From an uncultured Marinobacter sp. (GTDB lineage Bacteria; Pseudomonadota; Gammaproteobacteria; Pseudomonadales; Oleiphilaceae), in NCBI RefSeq assembly GCF_947488835.1, contig NZ_CANLBK010000002.1:496001-560000 (forward strand): 64,000 nt of DNA, given 5' to 3'. The notes beneath the pieces are model-generated. The model worked only from the letters and a program-made list of their open reading frames with translations. It was not told the origin of the DNA and did no database searches. Made by a program: the position numbers and the translations under genes. Shown piece after piece: positions 38,312 through 48,900 of this stretch. Numbering within the stretch: the first letter of the stretch is position 1; every line of letters begins with the position of its first letter.

Positions 38312-38819
38312 ATGGGCAGTATTCTGAAAGGCAGCACTATTGAAGGCAGCATCATCAAGCCGATCAGGCACTTTGAAGAGGCCCGCAAGTGCCATACCGC
38401 GCACTACCGGCTGGAAGCGATGCGGAAAGCGGCGGTCGGTTTCCGCGATGACATGCCGGCAAAACCTCAAGCCAGATTTTATCAAAGCATGGGGTTAATC
38501 CGTGTGCCTTACCCCACCAAGTACGCATTTCTGAACTGCAATGTGGTTCCTGATGCCCCCACAGATTCCTGGCTTGAAAAAATACGCCCAGCAAACCGGC
38601 ATGGAAGTGATTCTGAACGGCAATACCCTTGAGGGCGGGCTGGATCAATATATTTCTATGGTGGTTGAGAAAACCATTGCCGGTAACCATCCGCTGTATA
38701 CAGATTTCCCTAACATGGCTAACTCATCCGAGCTAACCAGTTACTGGGGCTTTCCAGGATATCGGCCAACGGTTACCTATGGTGACCTGAGCTTTGGCGC
38801 TGTGCATAAAAAGAAGTAA
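38312..38819 (+). pseudogene. Disrupted gene: N- and C-terminal fragments in different frames
   Basis: Two frames with natural-looking protein sequence abut here. The first (38312 to about 38535) reads PIRHFEEARKCHTAHYRLEA and later MGLIRVPYPTKYAFLN, then degenerates until a stop at 38632. The second, in another frame, is sensible from PQIPGLKKYAQQTGMEVIL (about 38559) to FGAVHKKK at 38819; a stop at 38532-38534 in that frame excludes a simple separate gene. They look like the ends of one longer protein whose middle was lost. A metallo-beta-lactamase-fold protein is a guess from memory; the metal-binding core is absent, so it cannot be tested here. Confidence 0.5.
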
Positions 38820-38874
38820 CCCTGATTTGTGATATGGGTATTTTGATCATGGGTTCAGGTGGCTTGGAGTCGGG

Positions 38875-39693
38875 ATGAATATATTTGGATTATGGGACGG
38901 GTTCTATAACGACCCCTGGTTCTGGCAGTTTCCTATGGCCACTCTGGCCATCAGCATGGCGGCATTTTTGCTCGTTGCAACGCCTTGGACAATCGTTGCC
39001 TGGCTGGACCCGGTCTCGCTGAGAAAATACAAAATTCAGCAGAAACCGTTTGAGGTTAAAAAGTTCCTGCTGCCGTCCCTTGGGCGCATTCTTATTAACA
39101 ATATTATCCTCGCATCGTTGCTGGTGCTGAGCTGGCCGTTGCTAAAACATACGGGCGTGCACCAAAACGAGTTGCCTGCCTGGTATGTGATCTTGGCGCA
39201 GTTGCTGTTTTTCGTGTTACTGGATGATTTTCTGTATTACTGGATGCACCGGTACATGCATGAGAACAAGTGGCTGCTAAGAAATGTGCACAGTGTGCAC
39301 CACCGGGTCCGCAACACCTGTGGGATCAACGGTAACTACATGCATTGGCTGGAATATACGCTAACCGCAACGCTCACTCTGATAGGCCCTATTCTTTTGG
39401 GCGCACATATCTATGTTATGTGGCTTTGGGTGGTTATTCGGCAAATTGAGGGTGCGGATGGTCACATTGGCTATGACATTCCCTGGAACCCGGTGCACCT
39501 GTTACCTGTGTACGAAGGCCCTGTTTATCACGATTTTCACCACGCGAAGTTCAAAGGTAACTACGCGGGCTTTCTGCCGTATCTTGATAAGTACATGGGT
39601 AAAACCTACATACCAGCGTACCTGAGCTACCTGAAGGCGAAGAAGCGCGGGTTAACGGCTGCAGAGATTGATCAGCAAAATAAGGCGATTTAG
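38875..39693 (+). CDS. Sterol desaturase/fatty acid hydroxylase family membrane protein
   Basis: Di-iron membrane oxygenase family. The 272-residue product has hydrophobic helices at about 18-42, 70-90 and 100-120. The eight-histidine pattern is visible: HRYMH (HxxxH), HSVHH (HxxHH), and near the C-terminus HDFHHAKF (HxxHH). Such enzymes hydroxylate or desaturate lipids, sterols or carotenoids; the substrate cannot be deduced. It follows the broken gene by 55 nt and may share its AraC control. Confidence 0.88.
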   Translation: MNIFGLWDGFYNDPWFWQFPMATLAISMAAFLLVATPWTIVAWLDPVSLRKYKIQQKPFEVKKFLLPSLGRILINNIILASLLVLSWPLLKHTGVHQNELPAWYVILAQLLFFVLLDDFLYYWMHRYMHENKWLLRNVHSVHHRVRNTCGINGNYMHWLEYTLTATLTLIGPILLGAHIYVMWLWVVIRQIEGADGHIGYDIPWNPVHLLPVYEGPVYHDFHHAKFKGNYAGFLPYLDKYMGKTYIPAYLSYLKAKKRGLTAAEIDQQNKAI

Positions 39694-39887
39694 CAGGCGG
39701 GCACGAGGGAAATGTTCTGGCAGAGGCAGCTGGAATCCGAAAATGAAGTCTGCAATATGTGTATGTTTGAAGTATGTGTGTATATTGTTCGAAAACCTGA
39801 CTTTCTGGCACTCTGTTGACAAAGGCACCACGCCGCAGAGTAGCCTGGGAAAGTTTTGCTCCTATTTTCAAATATGACTCCAATCTA

Positions 39888-41774
39888 ATGACCTCCTATT
39901 TTATTCAGGCATTCATCTATCTACTGGCGGCTGTGATTGCGGTGCCCTTGGCAAAGCGCCTTGGTCTTGGCTCTGTACTCGGTTACCTGGTTGCAGGTGT
40001 TGTGATAGGGCCTGTACTGGGGCTCGTCGGCCAAGAAACTACCACGATTCAGCATTTTGCCGAGTTTGGTGTGGTGATGATGCTGTTCCTGATAGGCATG
40101 GAGATCGACCCAAAAGCACTTTGGGCAATGAAGGTTCGTTTGTTAGGGCTTGGCGGATTGCAGGTGGCTCTGACGGCCGCTGCCGGTATGGCGGTAGCCT
40201 GGTGGCTGGGCGTTGTTTGGCAGACTGCGCTCACCATTGGTCTTATTTTCGCGCTGTCGTCGACGGCGATTGTGTTGCAGACCCTGGATGAAAAGGGACT
40301 GTCGAAAACGGAGGGTGGTCGTAACACGTTTTCGGTTCTGTTGTTTCAGGATATAGCCGTCATACCCATGCTTGCTCTTATCCCGCTACTGGTACTGCCC
40401 GGCCTTAGGGAAAGCGCGAGCTCTGCGTCGCATTCTGAATCGGGGCTGAGTCTCGTTGCCCACCTGCCTGGTTGGGGGCATGCATTGGTTGTGGTGGGGG
40501 CTGTTGCGGTTGTTATTGTCGGCGGCTACTACCTGAGCCGGCCCTTGTTTCGTTATGTGGTGAAGTCAGGGCTGCGTGAGGTGTTTACGGCCACAGCACT
40601 GATGTTGGTGATTGGCATCGCGGCACTCATGAGTGTGGTAAACCTGTCGCCCGCCCTAGGGGCTTTTCTCGCCGGGGTGGTGTTGGCCAACAGTGAATTT
40701 CGACATGAGTTGGAGGCCAATATTGAGCCGTTTAAGGGATTATTGCTGGGCCTGTTTTTTATCACCGTTGGCGCCGGTATCAATTTCGATGTGTTGGCAG
40801 CCGAGTGGGGCACAGTCGTATCCTTAGGTTTAGCTGTTATTGCCGGCAAGGCATTGGTGCTGCTTGCGCTTGCGCAGTTGTTCGGGATTCGCAGCAGCAA
40901 CGGTTGGTTGTTTACCCTTGGGCTGGCGCAAGCAGGCGAATTTGGCTTTGTGCTGCTCACCTACAGTGTGCAGAGCCATGTAATTCCTCTGGAAACGTCC
41001 CAGATATTGTCGCTGGTTGTTGCGCTTTCCATGTTCCTGACCCCTTTGTTGTTCATCGTATACGACTACATTGTGTTGCCACGTTACCGGCGCTCCAAAA
41101 GTGATGAGCGGGAAGCCGATACGATTGATGAAGAAGCGCCCGTTATCGTGGCGGGAGTGGGGCGTTTTGGCCAAATTGTATGCCGCTTACTGCGAGCCAA
41201 TAACGTACCTATTGTAGTGCTTGATCACGAGCTTGAGCAGATTGAAAACGTACGACAGATCAATATCAAGAGTTTCTTTGGGGATGCCAGTCGGCCCGAT
41301 TTGTTGGAGAAATCCGGCATCGCCAAAGCTCGCTTGTTGGTGGTGGCGATTGATGACAGGGAGCGCACCGTGGCCATGGTGGAACATGTAAAGCAGTTCT
41401 TCCCCGGAGTATGGGTGTTGGCACGGGCGTTCGATCGCGGCCATGGCTATCAATTACGGGCGGCCGGTGCAGATGATGTTGTCAGCGAAACCTATTACTC
41501 AGCCCTGGAGCTTGGCAGTCATGCCCTCACCGCCATGGGTGTACATCCGTTGCGGGCAAGGCAGATGACGTGGACCTTTGTTGATAACGAGCGGGCGCAT
41601 GAAGATGAATTGTTCGAAGCCTGGAAGGAAATTGAAGAAGGCATTCATTTCAGCCCGCAGTATGGCGAGCTGTTTATGAAGCTGGAAAGCGCTCTGAGCA
41701 ATGCGATGCATGGCGAATGGGAAGAGCCGAAACCCGAGGATGTTCCAGTTTGGACGCCACCTGAACCGCGATAG
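39888..41774 (+). CDS. Kef-type monovalent cation:proton antiporter with RCK (TrkA-N) domain
   Basis: CPA2-family antiporter or channel-like efflux protein of the inner membrane. The first ~390 residues form about 12 hydrophobic helices with the conserved SSTAIVLQTLDEKG and QDIAVIPML segments. A cytoplasmic Rossmann RCK domain follows (VAGVGRFGQIVCRLL near residue 415, and FGDASRPDLLEKSG), then a Glu-rich tail. 628 residues from ATG 39888; the TTG at 39816 would add 24 polar residues before the first helix. Resembles KefB/KefC, which release K+ on electrophile stress; the quinone-defence genes nearby are consistent with that. Confidence 0.9.
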   Translation: MTSYFIQAFIYLLAAVIAVPLAKRLGLGSVLGYLVAGVVIGPVLGLVGQETTTIQHFAEFGVVMMLFLIGMEIDPKALWAMKVRLLGLGGLQVALTAAAGMAVAWWLGVVWQTALTIGLIFALSSTAIVLQTLDEKGLSKTEGGRNTFSVLLFQDIAVIPMLALIPLLVLPGLRESASSASHSESGLSLVAHLPGWGHALVVVGAVAVVIVGGYYLSRPLFRYVVKSGLREVFTATALMLVIGIAALMSVVNLSPALGAFLAGVVLANSEFRHELEANIEPFKGLLLGLFFITVGAGINFDVLAAEWGTVVSLGLAVIAGKALVLLALAQLFGIRSSNGWLFTLGLAQAGEFGFVLLTYSVQSHVIPLETSQILSLVVALSMFLTPLLFIVYDYIVLPRYRRSKSDEREADTIDEEAPVIVAGVGRFGQIVCRLLRANNVPIVVLDHELEQIENVRQINIKSFFGDASRPDLLEKSGIAKARLLVVAIDDRERTVAMVEHVKQFFPGVWVLARAFDRGHGYQLRAAGADDVVSETYYSALELGSHALTAMGVHPLRARQMTWTFVDNERAHEDELFEAWKEIEEGIHFSPQYGELFMKLESALSNAMHGEWEEPKPEDVPVWTPPEPR

Positions 41775-41811
41775 GTGCTCTGCACTGTTTGAAGGCAAAG
41801 ATGAGCGGAGC

Positions 41812-42711
41812 TCAATCCCAGTAGGGCGGGTCGCCGAAATACCCATCGATAAAATCAACAAAACTCCGAACCTTACTGGCCAGCAACTGCCGATGGGCAT
41901 ACATTGCGTAAAGCCCCATGGGTTCAGGTTCATAATCCTGCAGTATGACCTGCAGCTTGCCTTCCTTGATCGCCGGGCCAGAGATAAACGTGGGCTGTAA
42001 GGCGATACCCGCTCCTGCAATAGCCGACTCCACCAGCACATCCCCGTTGTTGCTGGTCATACCATTGCTGTCGTTTTGACCGTTATTTTGCAGCCACCGG
42101 TGTAGAGGCTGGCTGGAATCCAGTTCTATGTAGCTGTAGCGCAAATAGCGGTGACCCTGCAGATCCTCCAGTTGCTTGGGGGTGCCATTCTGTTTCAGAT
42201 AATCCGGGGACGCACACACGGCCATTCTGATCGGAGCAATGCGCTTGGCAATCAGGGAGGAGCTTTTCAGGTGTCCGATCCGCAGTACTACATCGAACCC
42301 TTCTTCAACCAGGTCGACCTTTCGGTCATTCAGCTGCAAATCGATGCCTACGCCGGGGTGGGCTTTCTGGAACTCGCTCAATAACGGTGCCATATGGCGA
42401 ATGGCGAAAGAGACAGGCGCACTGATTCTTAGCATGCCACGAGCTTCGGTTTGCAGGTCTCCAACCAGGCACTCCATATCTTCAATGTCATGCAGCACCT
42501 GGAGTGCTCGCTGGTGATAGCTCGCTCCAGCCTCTGTTAGGTGAAGGCGTCGGGTGGTTCGGTTCAGTAGGCGTACGCCAAGGTGCTCCTCCAGCTGGGA
42601 TACATATTTGCTGACCAGCTGAGGAGACATGTCCAGCTTTTCGGCGGCGCGGGTGAAGGCTCCTTCACCAACTACCGTAACGAAAGCGCGCATGGCGTCG
42701 AGGCGATCCAT
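41812..42711 (-). CDS. LysR-family transcriptional regulator
   Basis: 299 residues. N-terminal helix-turn-helix: FVTVVGEGAFTRAAEKLDMS, then SKYVSQLEEHLGVRLLNRTT. The remainder is the effector-binding domain. It is divergent from doxX and its neighbours, with a palindromic operator between. In related bacteria regulators of this subgroup control quinone reductase, DoxX and pirin genes in response to electrophiles or quinones. The tail overlaps nothing and ends 37 nt from the antiporter gene, so the two converge. Confidence 0.92.
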   Translation of the reverse strand: MDRLDAMRAFVTVVGEGAFTRAAEKLDMSPQLVSKYVSQLEEHLGVRLLNRTTRRLHLTEAGASYHQRALQVLHDIEDMECLVGDLQTEARGMLRISAPVSFAIRHMAPLLSEFQKAHPGVGIDLQLNDRKVDLVEEGFDVVLRIGHLKSSSLIAKRIAPIRMAVCASPDYLKQNGTPKQLEDLQGHRYLRYSYIELDSSQPLHRWLQNNGQNDSNGMTSNNGDVLVESAIAGAGIALQPTFISGPAIKEGKLQVILQDYEPEPMGLYAMYAHRQLLASKVRSFVDFIDGYFGDPPYWD

Positions 42712-42737
42712 AGGTTCATCCTGCTTCGTGGCTTTTG

Positions 42738-42766
42738 ATCATTATCAACGCAGTGTTGATAGTGAT
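42738..42766. promoter_or_regulatory. Palindromic LysR operator
   Basis: ATCATTATCAAC (42738-42749) and GTTGATAGTGAT (42755-42766) form a 12-bp inverted repeat with one mismatch and a 5-bp spacer. The inner TATCAAC/GTTGATA is perfect and contains a T-N11-A core. It lies 27 bp upstream of the lysR start and 109 bp before doxX, suiting both autoregulation and activation of the divergent genes. Confidence 0.7.
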
Positions 42767-42874
42767 GCAACAAATACCCACTTATTCTAACTATTAGGTG
42801 ATAGTAAAGTGGTCTCATCATCTGGAGCGACGCTTCAGGGGGCAAATCAACAGACTACTATTTGAGGAATCATC

Positions 42875-43333
42875 ATGAGCTCCAAACTTACTCAAGCATT
42901 GTTCAGTTCCAACGGCGGTTTTGCTTCGCTGGTATTGCGGGTTCCGGTTGGATTGACCCTGGCGGCACACGGTGCGCAGAAGCTCTTTGGCTGGTTTGGC
43001 GGCTATGGTCTTGAAGGAACTGGTCAGTGGATGGCCAGCATTGGTTTGGAGCCTGGTTATCTGATGGCTCTGATGGCTGGTGGTGCTGAGTTCTTCGGAG
43101 GCTTGGCTTTGGTATTGGGTCTGCTGACGCGCCCAGCTGCAGTAGTCATTGCGTTTGCCATGTTGGTTGCCATTTTCGCCGTGCACATTGGTAACGGCTT
43201 GTTTATGGCCAACAATGGTTACGAGTTCGGCCTGACCTTGTTCGTAGTGGCGCTGGCTCTTGCTATCCAGGGCGGTGGTCGGTTTGCAGTGGATAACCTG
43301 CTGCTGGAACGGTTTGGTGGCACCCGCCGATAA
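42875..43333 (+). CDS. DoxX family membrane protein
   Basis: 152 residues with four hydrophobic helices. The DoxX start LVLRVPVGLTLAAHGAQKLF and GGAEFFGGLALVLGLLTRPA are typical. Members are small inner membrane proteins linked to redox and thiol or quinone stress; biochemical roles are poorly settled. TTGAGGAA lies upstream of ATG 42875. It is the first gene of the LysR-controlled set, and the oxidoreductase follows after 34 nt. Confidence 0.9.
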   Translation: MSSKLTQALFSSNGGFASLVLRVPVGLTLAAHGAQKLFGWFGGYGLEGTGQWMASIGLEPGYLMALMAGGAEFFGGLALVLGLLTRPAAVVIAFAMLVAIFAVHIGNGLFMANNGYEFGLTLFVVALALAIQGGGRFAVDNLLLERFGGTRR

Positions 43334-43367
43334 GGCACAACTTTAAATTTTGTTGTCGAGGTCGATT

Positions 43368-44327
43368 ATGCAAGCTCTACAGTTTTCAGCAACCGGCTCA
43401 CTCGATTCGCTGCAAGTAATTGATCTGCCCAAGCCGGTAGCTGGTACCGGTGAGGTTCTGGTTGAGGTTCGGGCTGCTGGCCTGAACCCCAGCGATCTGA
43501 AAAACGTTCTCGGTCGCTTTCCTTACACCGCAACGCCGCGTATTCCCGGTAGGGACTTCTCAGGTGTTGTTGTGGAGGGGCCAGAAGAGCTTCTGGGTAA
43601 AGCGGTTTGGGGTGGCACCGGGAAAGGTTTCAGTTTCACCCAAGACGGTTGTCATGCTCAGTATGTGGTTGTGCCGGTGAATGCAGTAGCGCCAAAGCCG
43701 GAATCACTGAGCTTTGCTCAGGCGGCAACCTTCGGTGTTCCATACATTACGGCGTGGGATGCCCTGGAGCGTAGCCAGGTTAAAGCGGGCACCCGGTTCC
43801 TGATCATTGGTGCCGGAGCCGTAGCAAAGGCAGCGCAAGCGCTGGCTAAGGCAAGAGGTGCTGAAGTGGTGATGGCCGCGCGCCGAGCCGATGCCGTACA
43901 AGAACTGAGAGCGAAAGGTGTTGAGGCTTTTCAGTTGCCGGAGGCGGAGCAGTTACCAGAGCAGGCACAGATGCATTTCCAGCAGCAGGCGCCTGAGGTG
44001 ATTTTCGATACCACAGGCTACTGGTTGCCAGCGGCGGTGAATACCCTGGCTGCATTCGGGCGTATCGCGGTTATCGCAGCGCCAGTGGACGGGCTGATTA
44101 GCATGCCTATCCTTGACCTGTACCGCCGGGGTGGTTCGGTCATCGGTATCAACTCGCTGCTATACAGCCTGGAAGAGTGCGCCACCATGTTTGAGCAGAT
44201 TAGTGCAGCATTTGAAGGTGCGTTACCAATACCGGAAGACTTTACCGAGTTGCCGCTCTCGGAAGCTGTTGCGGCTTACCACAAGGTAAATGAGGGTGGG
44301 GCTGAAAAAATTGTCCTGATCCCTTAA
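43368..44327 (+). CDS. Zinc-independent alcohol dehydrogenase / quinone oxidoreductase family protein
   Basis: MDR-superfamily NADPH-dependent reductase of 319 residues. The GroES-like N-terminal domain reads VRAAGLNPSDLKNVLG, the nucleotide loop is FLIIGAGAVAKAAQALAKAR, slightly altered from the common G-A-G-G-V-G pattern. No structural zinc cysteines are seen. ATG 43368 has GAGG upstream; an earlier in-frame start at 43350 lacks one. Probably reduces quinones or enones together with WrbA. Confidence 0.88.
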   Translation: MQALQFSATGSLDSLQVIDLPKPVAGTGEVLVEVRAAGLNPSDLKNVLGRFPYTATPRIPGRDFSGVVVEGPEELLGKAVWGGTGKGFSFTQDGCHAQYVVVPVNAVAPKPESLSFAQAATFGVPYITAWDALERSQVKAGTRFLIIGAGAVAKAAQALAKARGAEVVMAARRADAVQELRAKGVEAFQLPEAEQLPEQAQMHFQQQAPEVIFDTTGYWLPAAVNTLAAFGRIAVIAAPVDGLISMPILDLYRRGGSVIGINSLLYSLEECATMFEQISAAFEGALPIPEDFTELPLSEAVAAYHKVNEGGAEKIVLIP

Positions 44328-44375
44328 GGCGAAAATGTTAACCGTCACGAATGACACGAAGCAGGAGATCTTACA

Positions 44376-45074
44376 ATGATTGAACTTAGACCCCACAGTG
44401 AACTCGGCGGTGCCCATCATGGTTGGTTGGATACTCGCCACCACTTTTCATTCGCCGAATACTACGATCCCAATCGCATGCACTGGGGAAACCTCAGGGT
44501 ATGGAATGATGACACCATTGCCCCGCGCTCTGGCTTTCCACGCCATCCGCACCGGGATATGGAAATCATCACCTACGTCCGTGAAGGTGCCATTACGCAC
44601 CAGGACAGCCTTGGCAACAAGGGCCGTACAGAGGCTGGTGATGTGCAGGTGATGAGTGCAGGAACAGGCATCGCCCACAGTGAGATGAATGAAGAAGACG
44701 TGGCAACCCAGCTCTTCCAGATCTGGATTATGCCCAACGAGGTAGGTTTACCACCCACTTGGGGCACCAAGCCTTTCCCCAAGGGTGAGCGCAGCGGTTC
44801 GTTTGTAACCCTGGCGAGCGGTATGCCCGGTGACGATGAAGCTCTGCCAATTCGTACGGATGCTCGCATGGCGGCAGCAACACTGGCATCAGGCGAGGCT
44901 ACTGAATATCACATCGCCCCAGGGCGTAAGGTGTATTTGGTACCGGCTACCGGCAAGATTGAAGTGAATGGAGTGGTAGCGTCTGCCGGTGATGGCGTTG
45001 CGGTTAGCGATGAAGAATTGCTGAACGTGAAGGCGTTGGAAGATAGCGAAATCGTTCTGGTAGATGTGGCCTAA
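44376..45074 (+). CDS. Pirin family protein (quercetinase-like bicupin)
   Basis: 232-residue bicupin like E. coli YhhW. The N-terminal cupin keeps its metal ligands: HPHRDMEIITYV provides two His and GTGIAHSEMN a His and a Glu. The C-terminal cupin lacks them, as usual. Bacterial pirins of this type can oxidise flavonols or act as redox sensors. CAGGAG precedes ATG 44376. Third gene of the DoxX set. Confidence 0.92.
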   Translation: MIELRPHSELGGAHHGWLDTRHHFSFAEYYDPNRMHWGNLRVWNDDTIAPRSGFPRHPHRDMEIITYVREGAITHQDSLGNKGRTEAGDVQVMSAGTGIAHSEMNEEDVATQLFQIWIMPNEVGLPPTWGTKPFPKGERSGSFVTLASGMPGDDEALPIRTDARMAAATLASGEATEYHIAPGRKVYLVPATGKIEVNGVVASAGDGVAVSDEELLNVKALEDSEIVLVDVA

Positions 45075-45195
45075 GCAAGCAGGCCAGTTTGTTGGATGCG
45101 GGCAGGGCAACTACATTTAGTGAGTTCTTGCCCGCTCCTCGCTTTCTCTGAGAGCAGAAGTGTATACATAAGCCAAACAGCAAAAGGAAATAGAG

Positions 45196-45795
45196 ATGAC
45201 AAAAATCCTGGTTCTTTATTATTCAATGTATGGCCATATCGAAACCATGGCAAAAGCGGTTGCAGAAGGCGCTCGTGGCGTTTCAGGAGCGGAAGTGACA
45301 GTAAAGCGTGTTCCGGAAACCATGGATGCAGAAGCCTTCAAAGCGGCTGGCGGCAAGGTTGATCAGGAAGCTGCAGTTGCAACTCCAGCAGAATTGGCAG
45401 ATTACGACGCCATCATCGTCGGCACGCCCACCCGCTTTGGCAACATGGCTGGTCAGGTGCGTACCTTCTTCGACCAGACCGGTGGTCTTTGGGCCAAGGG
45501 AGCACTGGCAGGCAAGGTAGCCAGTGTGTTCACATCAACCGGCACCGGTGGTGGTCAGGAAATGACAATCACATCTACCTGGACCACTCTGGCACACCAC
45601 GGCATGGTTATCGTGCCAATCGGCTACACCACGCCAGCGTTGTTTGATGTCTCACAAGTGGGTGGTGGTACTCCTTACGGCGCCTCAACGATTGCCGGTG
45701 GCGATGGCTCGCGCCAGCCAGACGAGCGTGAGTTGGGTATCGCTCGCCATCAAGGTGAGCATGTGGCAAAAATTGCCGCCAAGCTTAAAGGCTGA
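45196..45795 (+). CDS. wrbA: NAD(P)H:quinone oxidoreductase, type IV
   Basis: Flavodoxin-fold FMN enzyme that reduces quinones by two electrons and so avoids semiquinone radicals. 199 residues. FMN phosphate loop [12 protein letters not shown] at the N-terminus, then [19 protein letters not shown] and the WrbA segment [20 protein letters not shown] gives the ribosome site. It is 121 nt after the pirin gene, so it may have its own promoter. Confidence 0.95.
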   Translation: MTKILVLYYSMYGHIETMAKAVAEGARGVSGAEVTVKRVPETMDAEAFKAAGGKVDQEAAVATPAELADYDAIIVGTPTRFGNMAGQVRTFFDQTGGLWAKGALAGKVASVFTSTGTGGGQEMTITSTWTTLAHHGMVIVPIGYTTPALFDVSQVGGGTPYGASTIAGGDGSRQPDERELGIARHQGEHVAKIAAKLKG

Positions 45796-45939
45796 TAACC
45801 CCCTGCCAGAGCCGTTGGGTAGATAAGTTATGCCCAGCGGCGCTGAGTGATGTTTGAACCAGCTCCATAGCTTTGTCCGGAAACTATTCCCTGTATACTG
45901 CGGGTATCAAGAACGACCTGCCGTTACGGGGAAATCAGT

Positions 45940-48900
45940 TTGTCTGGTGAGACTGTTAGCTACGGATTAGAAAGCATCATCCTGCATCACTCCTTCAAAC
46001 AAGTGAAGGGGCGAACCATCAAAATCGACTGCCGCGAACGAACCCATCTGGGTGGCGTGAACGGGGCCGGTAAAACCTCTGTCTTGGCGCTTATACCAGC
46101 GTTTTTTGGCGAAGAGCCTGAGCGCATTGTTACCAAGGCATCGGGCAAGCTGTCCTTTCTGGACTACTATCTGCCCACTTTCCAAAGCCTCATTATTTTT
46201 GAGTACCGGCGAAGCACGGGCCTCCACTGTGCCGTTATGTATCGCCATGCACAGGGAAAACCCTGCTATCGGTTTGTGGCCGGGTCCGCCGAGGACACCT
46301 TTTTCTCGCCAGAGGTGAAGGAGTTGCTTCAAGCAGGAGCCAGTGCAGACGACGTGTTTGCAGCGCTCCGTAGCCGGGGTATTAACCCTTCGAAAATGAT
46401 CGATACGATCACCAGTTACCGGGCGATTATTCAGCGTAATCAAAAGCTGCTGAAACGGTTGCCTTCGGATGCACGAGCGCTCCGCGCTCTGGCGGCCGAG
46501 CATGGCCTGGGTGACAGCGACACCCAGATGACCAACATTGAGCGCTTGACCCATGTGGTGTTGAACAAGCACCGGCTGCTTAGCAGTTTCAAGACCATGA
46601 TCTGCGAAACCCAGTTTGAGAATATCCACCAACACGCCAAGCCTCGAGCCATTGATCGCAAAGACCTGATAGCGGATATACAGAGCCTTTCTGCCTTTTC
46701 GGGTGAGGAAGCAAAAATTCGTGAATGTCTGAGAAAGGACGCAGAGCGTAGGGCGATACTTGAACAGGCGGATAAAACCGTTGCCAACTTACATGCGTCT
46801 GTCGATGAAGCCCGAGAGAAAACCAGTGAACTAGGTGAGCAGAAGGAGCGGTTTGAGGTAGAGAGAAGTCATCGAAGAGCAGAGTTTGAAGATAACGATC
46901 GCCAACTTGCCCGCCAGGTTACTGATCACAATGCCGAGTTTGACTCCCTGGATGGGCAAGTTGCAGCCTTACACAAGCAGAATGACCGGTACGAAGCGGA
47001 TGGTCTCTCAGAACTGGCTCAGAGTTTCGATAATCTCGCCGACTACCGGCAGCGCCTGGCTACAGCGCAAGCAGATTACGACAGCCTGACGGGTAAAGCC
47101 TCTGCGATTGAGGGCGAGTACGAGCAGGAAAAGCAGAGCATCCAGCGCGAGCATGAGAAGCAGCAGACCCAGCGCCAGCAACGTTTAAGGGAAGCCGCTG
47201 ATGCACTTACCTCAGCAAAGCATGCGTATGACCTGAAACTGAATTCCATCAAAACAAGCCAGATTACTGATGTATCTGAGTACAAGGGCAGCCGTTCAGA
47301 GGAGCGCTCGGAACTAACGAGTGAGCAGGCACGTTTGTTAGCACTGAGGGAAAATCCGGGGCAAACGGAAACGGAGCAGCAGGACACTGCAGTTGCGGAG
47401 CAGGCCGCAGAAGACGCATCGGAGCAGGTGTCACTGGCCCACGAAAATCGGTTAGAAGCTGGGCGTAAAAGAGATCAGGCAGACCGGGACTGGAAAACAG
47501 CTCAGGAACAGGTTCAGCACATGGATGATAAAGTCCAGGCGCTGGAAGGCATGTTTAACGAACTGCAACGGCAGATCGCCCCTGAAGACGGTACCTGGTT
47601 ATCGCATCTACGCGCTCAGGACCCTGAGTGGGGCAACCACTTGGCGAAGGTCGTTAATCCAGATCTACTGCACAGAAAAGACCTTGCGCCTACCCGCGAT
47701 CATGAGGCGAACAGCACAGCGGTAATGGGCTGGCAGCTTGCACTGGATTCCTTGCCAATTCCGGATTTTGCAGCCTCCGAAGAAGCCTTGCAGGAAAGCA
47801 GCAGAAGCATAGATGCGGAACGCCAGACTGCAATCAAACAGCGGGCGGAAACCGAACGCGAGGCTCAGCGCAGGCATGAGACCTACAAGGAACGTGCCGC
47901 AGCTGCCGATCGGCTGGAAACCGAGTTTTCACTTTTCAAACGTGCTCGTGATAACGCGCAGAACAAACTAGCTAACGTACGTCAGCGTGTTAAAGAAGCA
48001 CAGGCTGCCCGGATAGCAAAGGTCACCAAAGAGCTTGATGCTGTGCAGAGCAAGCTTCAGGCCTTCGATGAGCAAACGGGTGAAGGCGTGCGAGAGATTG
48101 AGTCGGGCTTTCAGCAGCAAGTGCTGGATATGCGTGCTCATTGGGCGGAGAAAGAGTCTGAGCTGCAATCCAGCATAGATCACCAAAGCGAGCTCATAGC
48201 TTCGGCAGAATCCGACCACAAAGCACGGCTCAAGAGTAAACGGCAGGTATACGATCAGCGCCTTTCAGAAGAGGGCATTGACCCGAAGGAAGTTCAACGG
48301 GCGCGGGAGGCGTTAGCCAAGCTCAAAGAAACTGTCGAAAACATTGTGGCGTCTGAGGATCTTGTACGCGGCTATCGCAAATGGCGCGAGCAGGAGTGGT
48401 GCAAGGTTGAGGTGCTCACTGAGCAAGCCAATCAGGCCAAGGCAAAGTGTGAGGCTGCCGCCCGTACCCGGGAGCAAGCGGAGCGCTCATGGAAAGAGCA
48501 GGACAGCAAGCTGAAGGTGTCTATTGCTGAGCATCTAGCGGCAATCAAAAATCTGCGAGATCAAACGGAAGCGGCAGATGCGGTGCTCAAGCACTTCCAA
48601 AGCAATACGTTCTCCGAAGGCTTTCCGGGCAATATGGCCGATCTTACCCAGGAGCTTCAGGGTGCTTACCAAAATCTGGAGCAATTACGCAGAGAAGTGG
48701 TGGGCACTTTCGATCAGGCTACGGCAATCCTGAACCGCTACGACAACACCCAAATCCAGCAGGCATGGCAGAAGCTGTCAGCCTATCGGCGCGGACAGAT
48801 GACGGGGGAGGTGCTGGATCATGAGGAAAGCTTCAAGCTGGCGCGGGTTCCGGATCTACGAGAGCTATTGGATACCGATATACCCCAGCTCCGGGATGCA

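Noticed and set aside
38541..38819. Independent 92-codon gene
   Set aside because: Its first residues are out of character, a stop lies just upstream in frame, and the useful part continues the family-like text of the preceding fragment.
45098..45140. GCGGGCA/TGCCCGC inverted repeat between the pirin gene and wrbA
   Set aside because: The loop is long and no T-run follows; it is too weak to call as terminator or operator.
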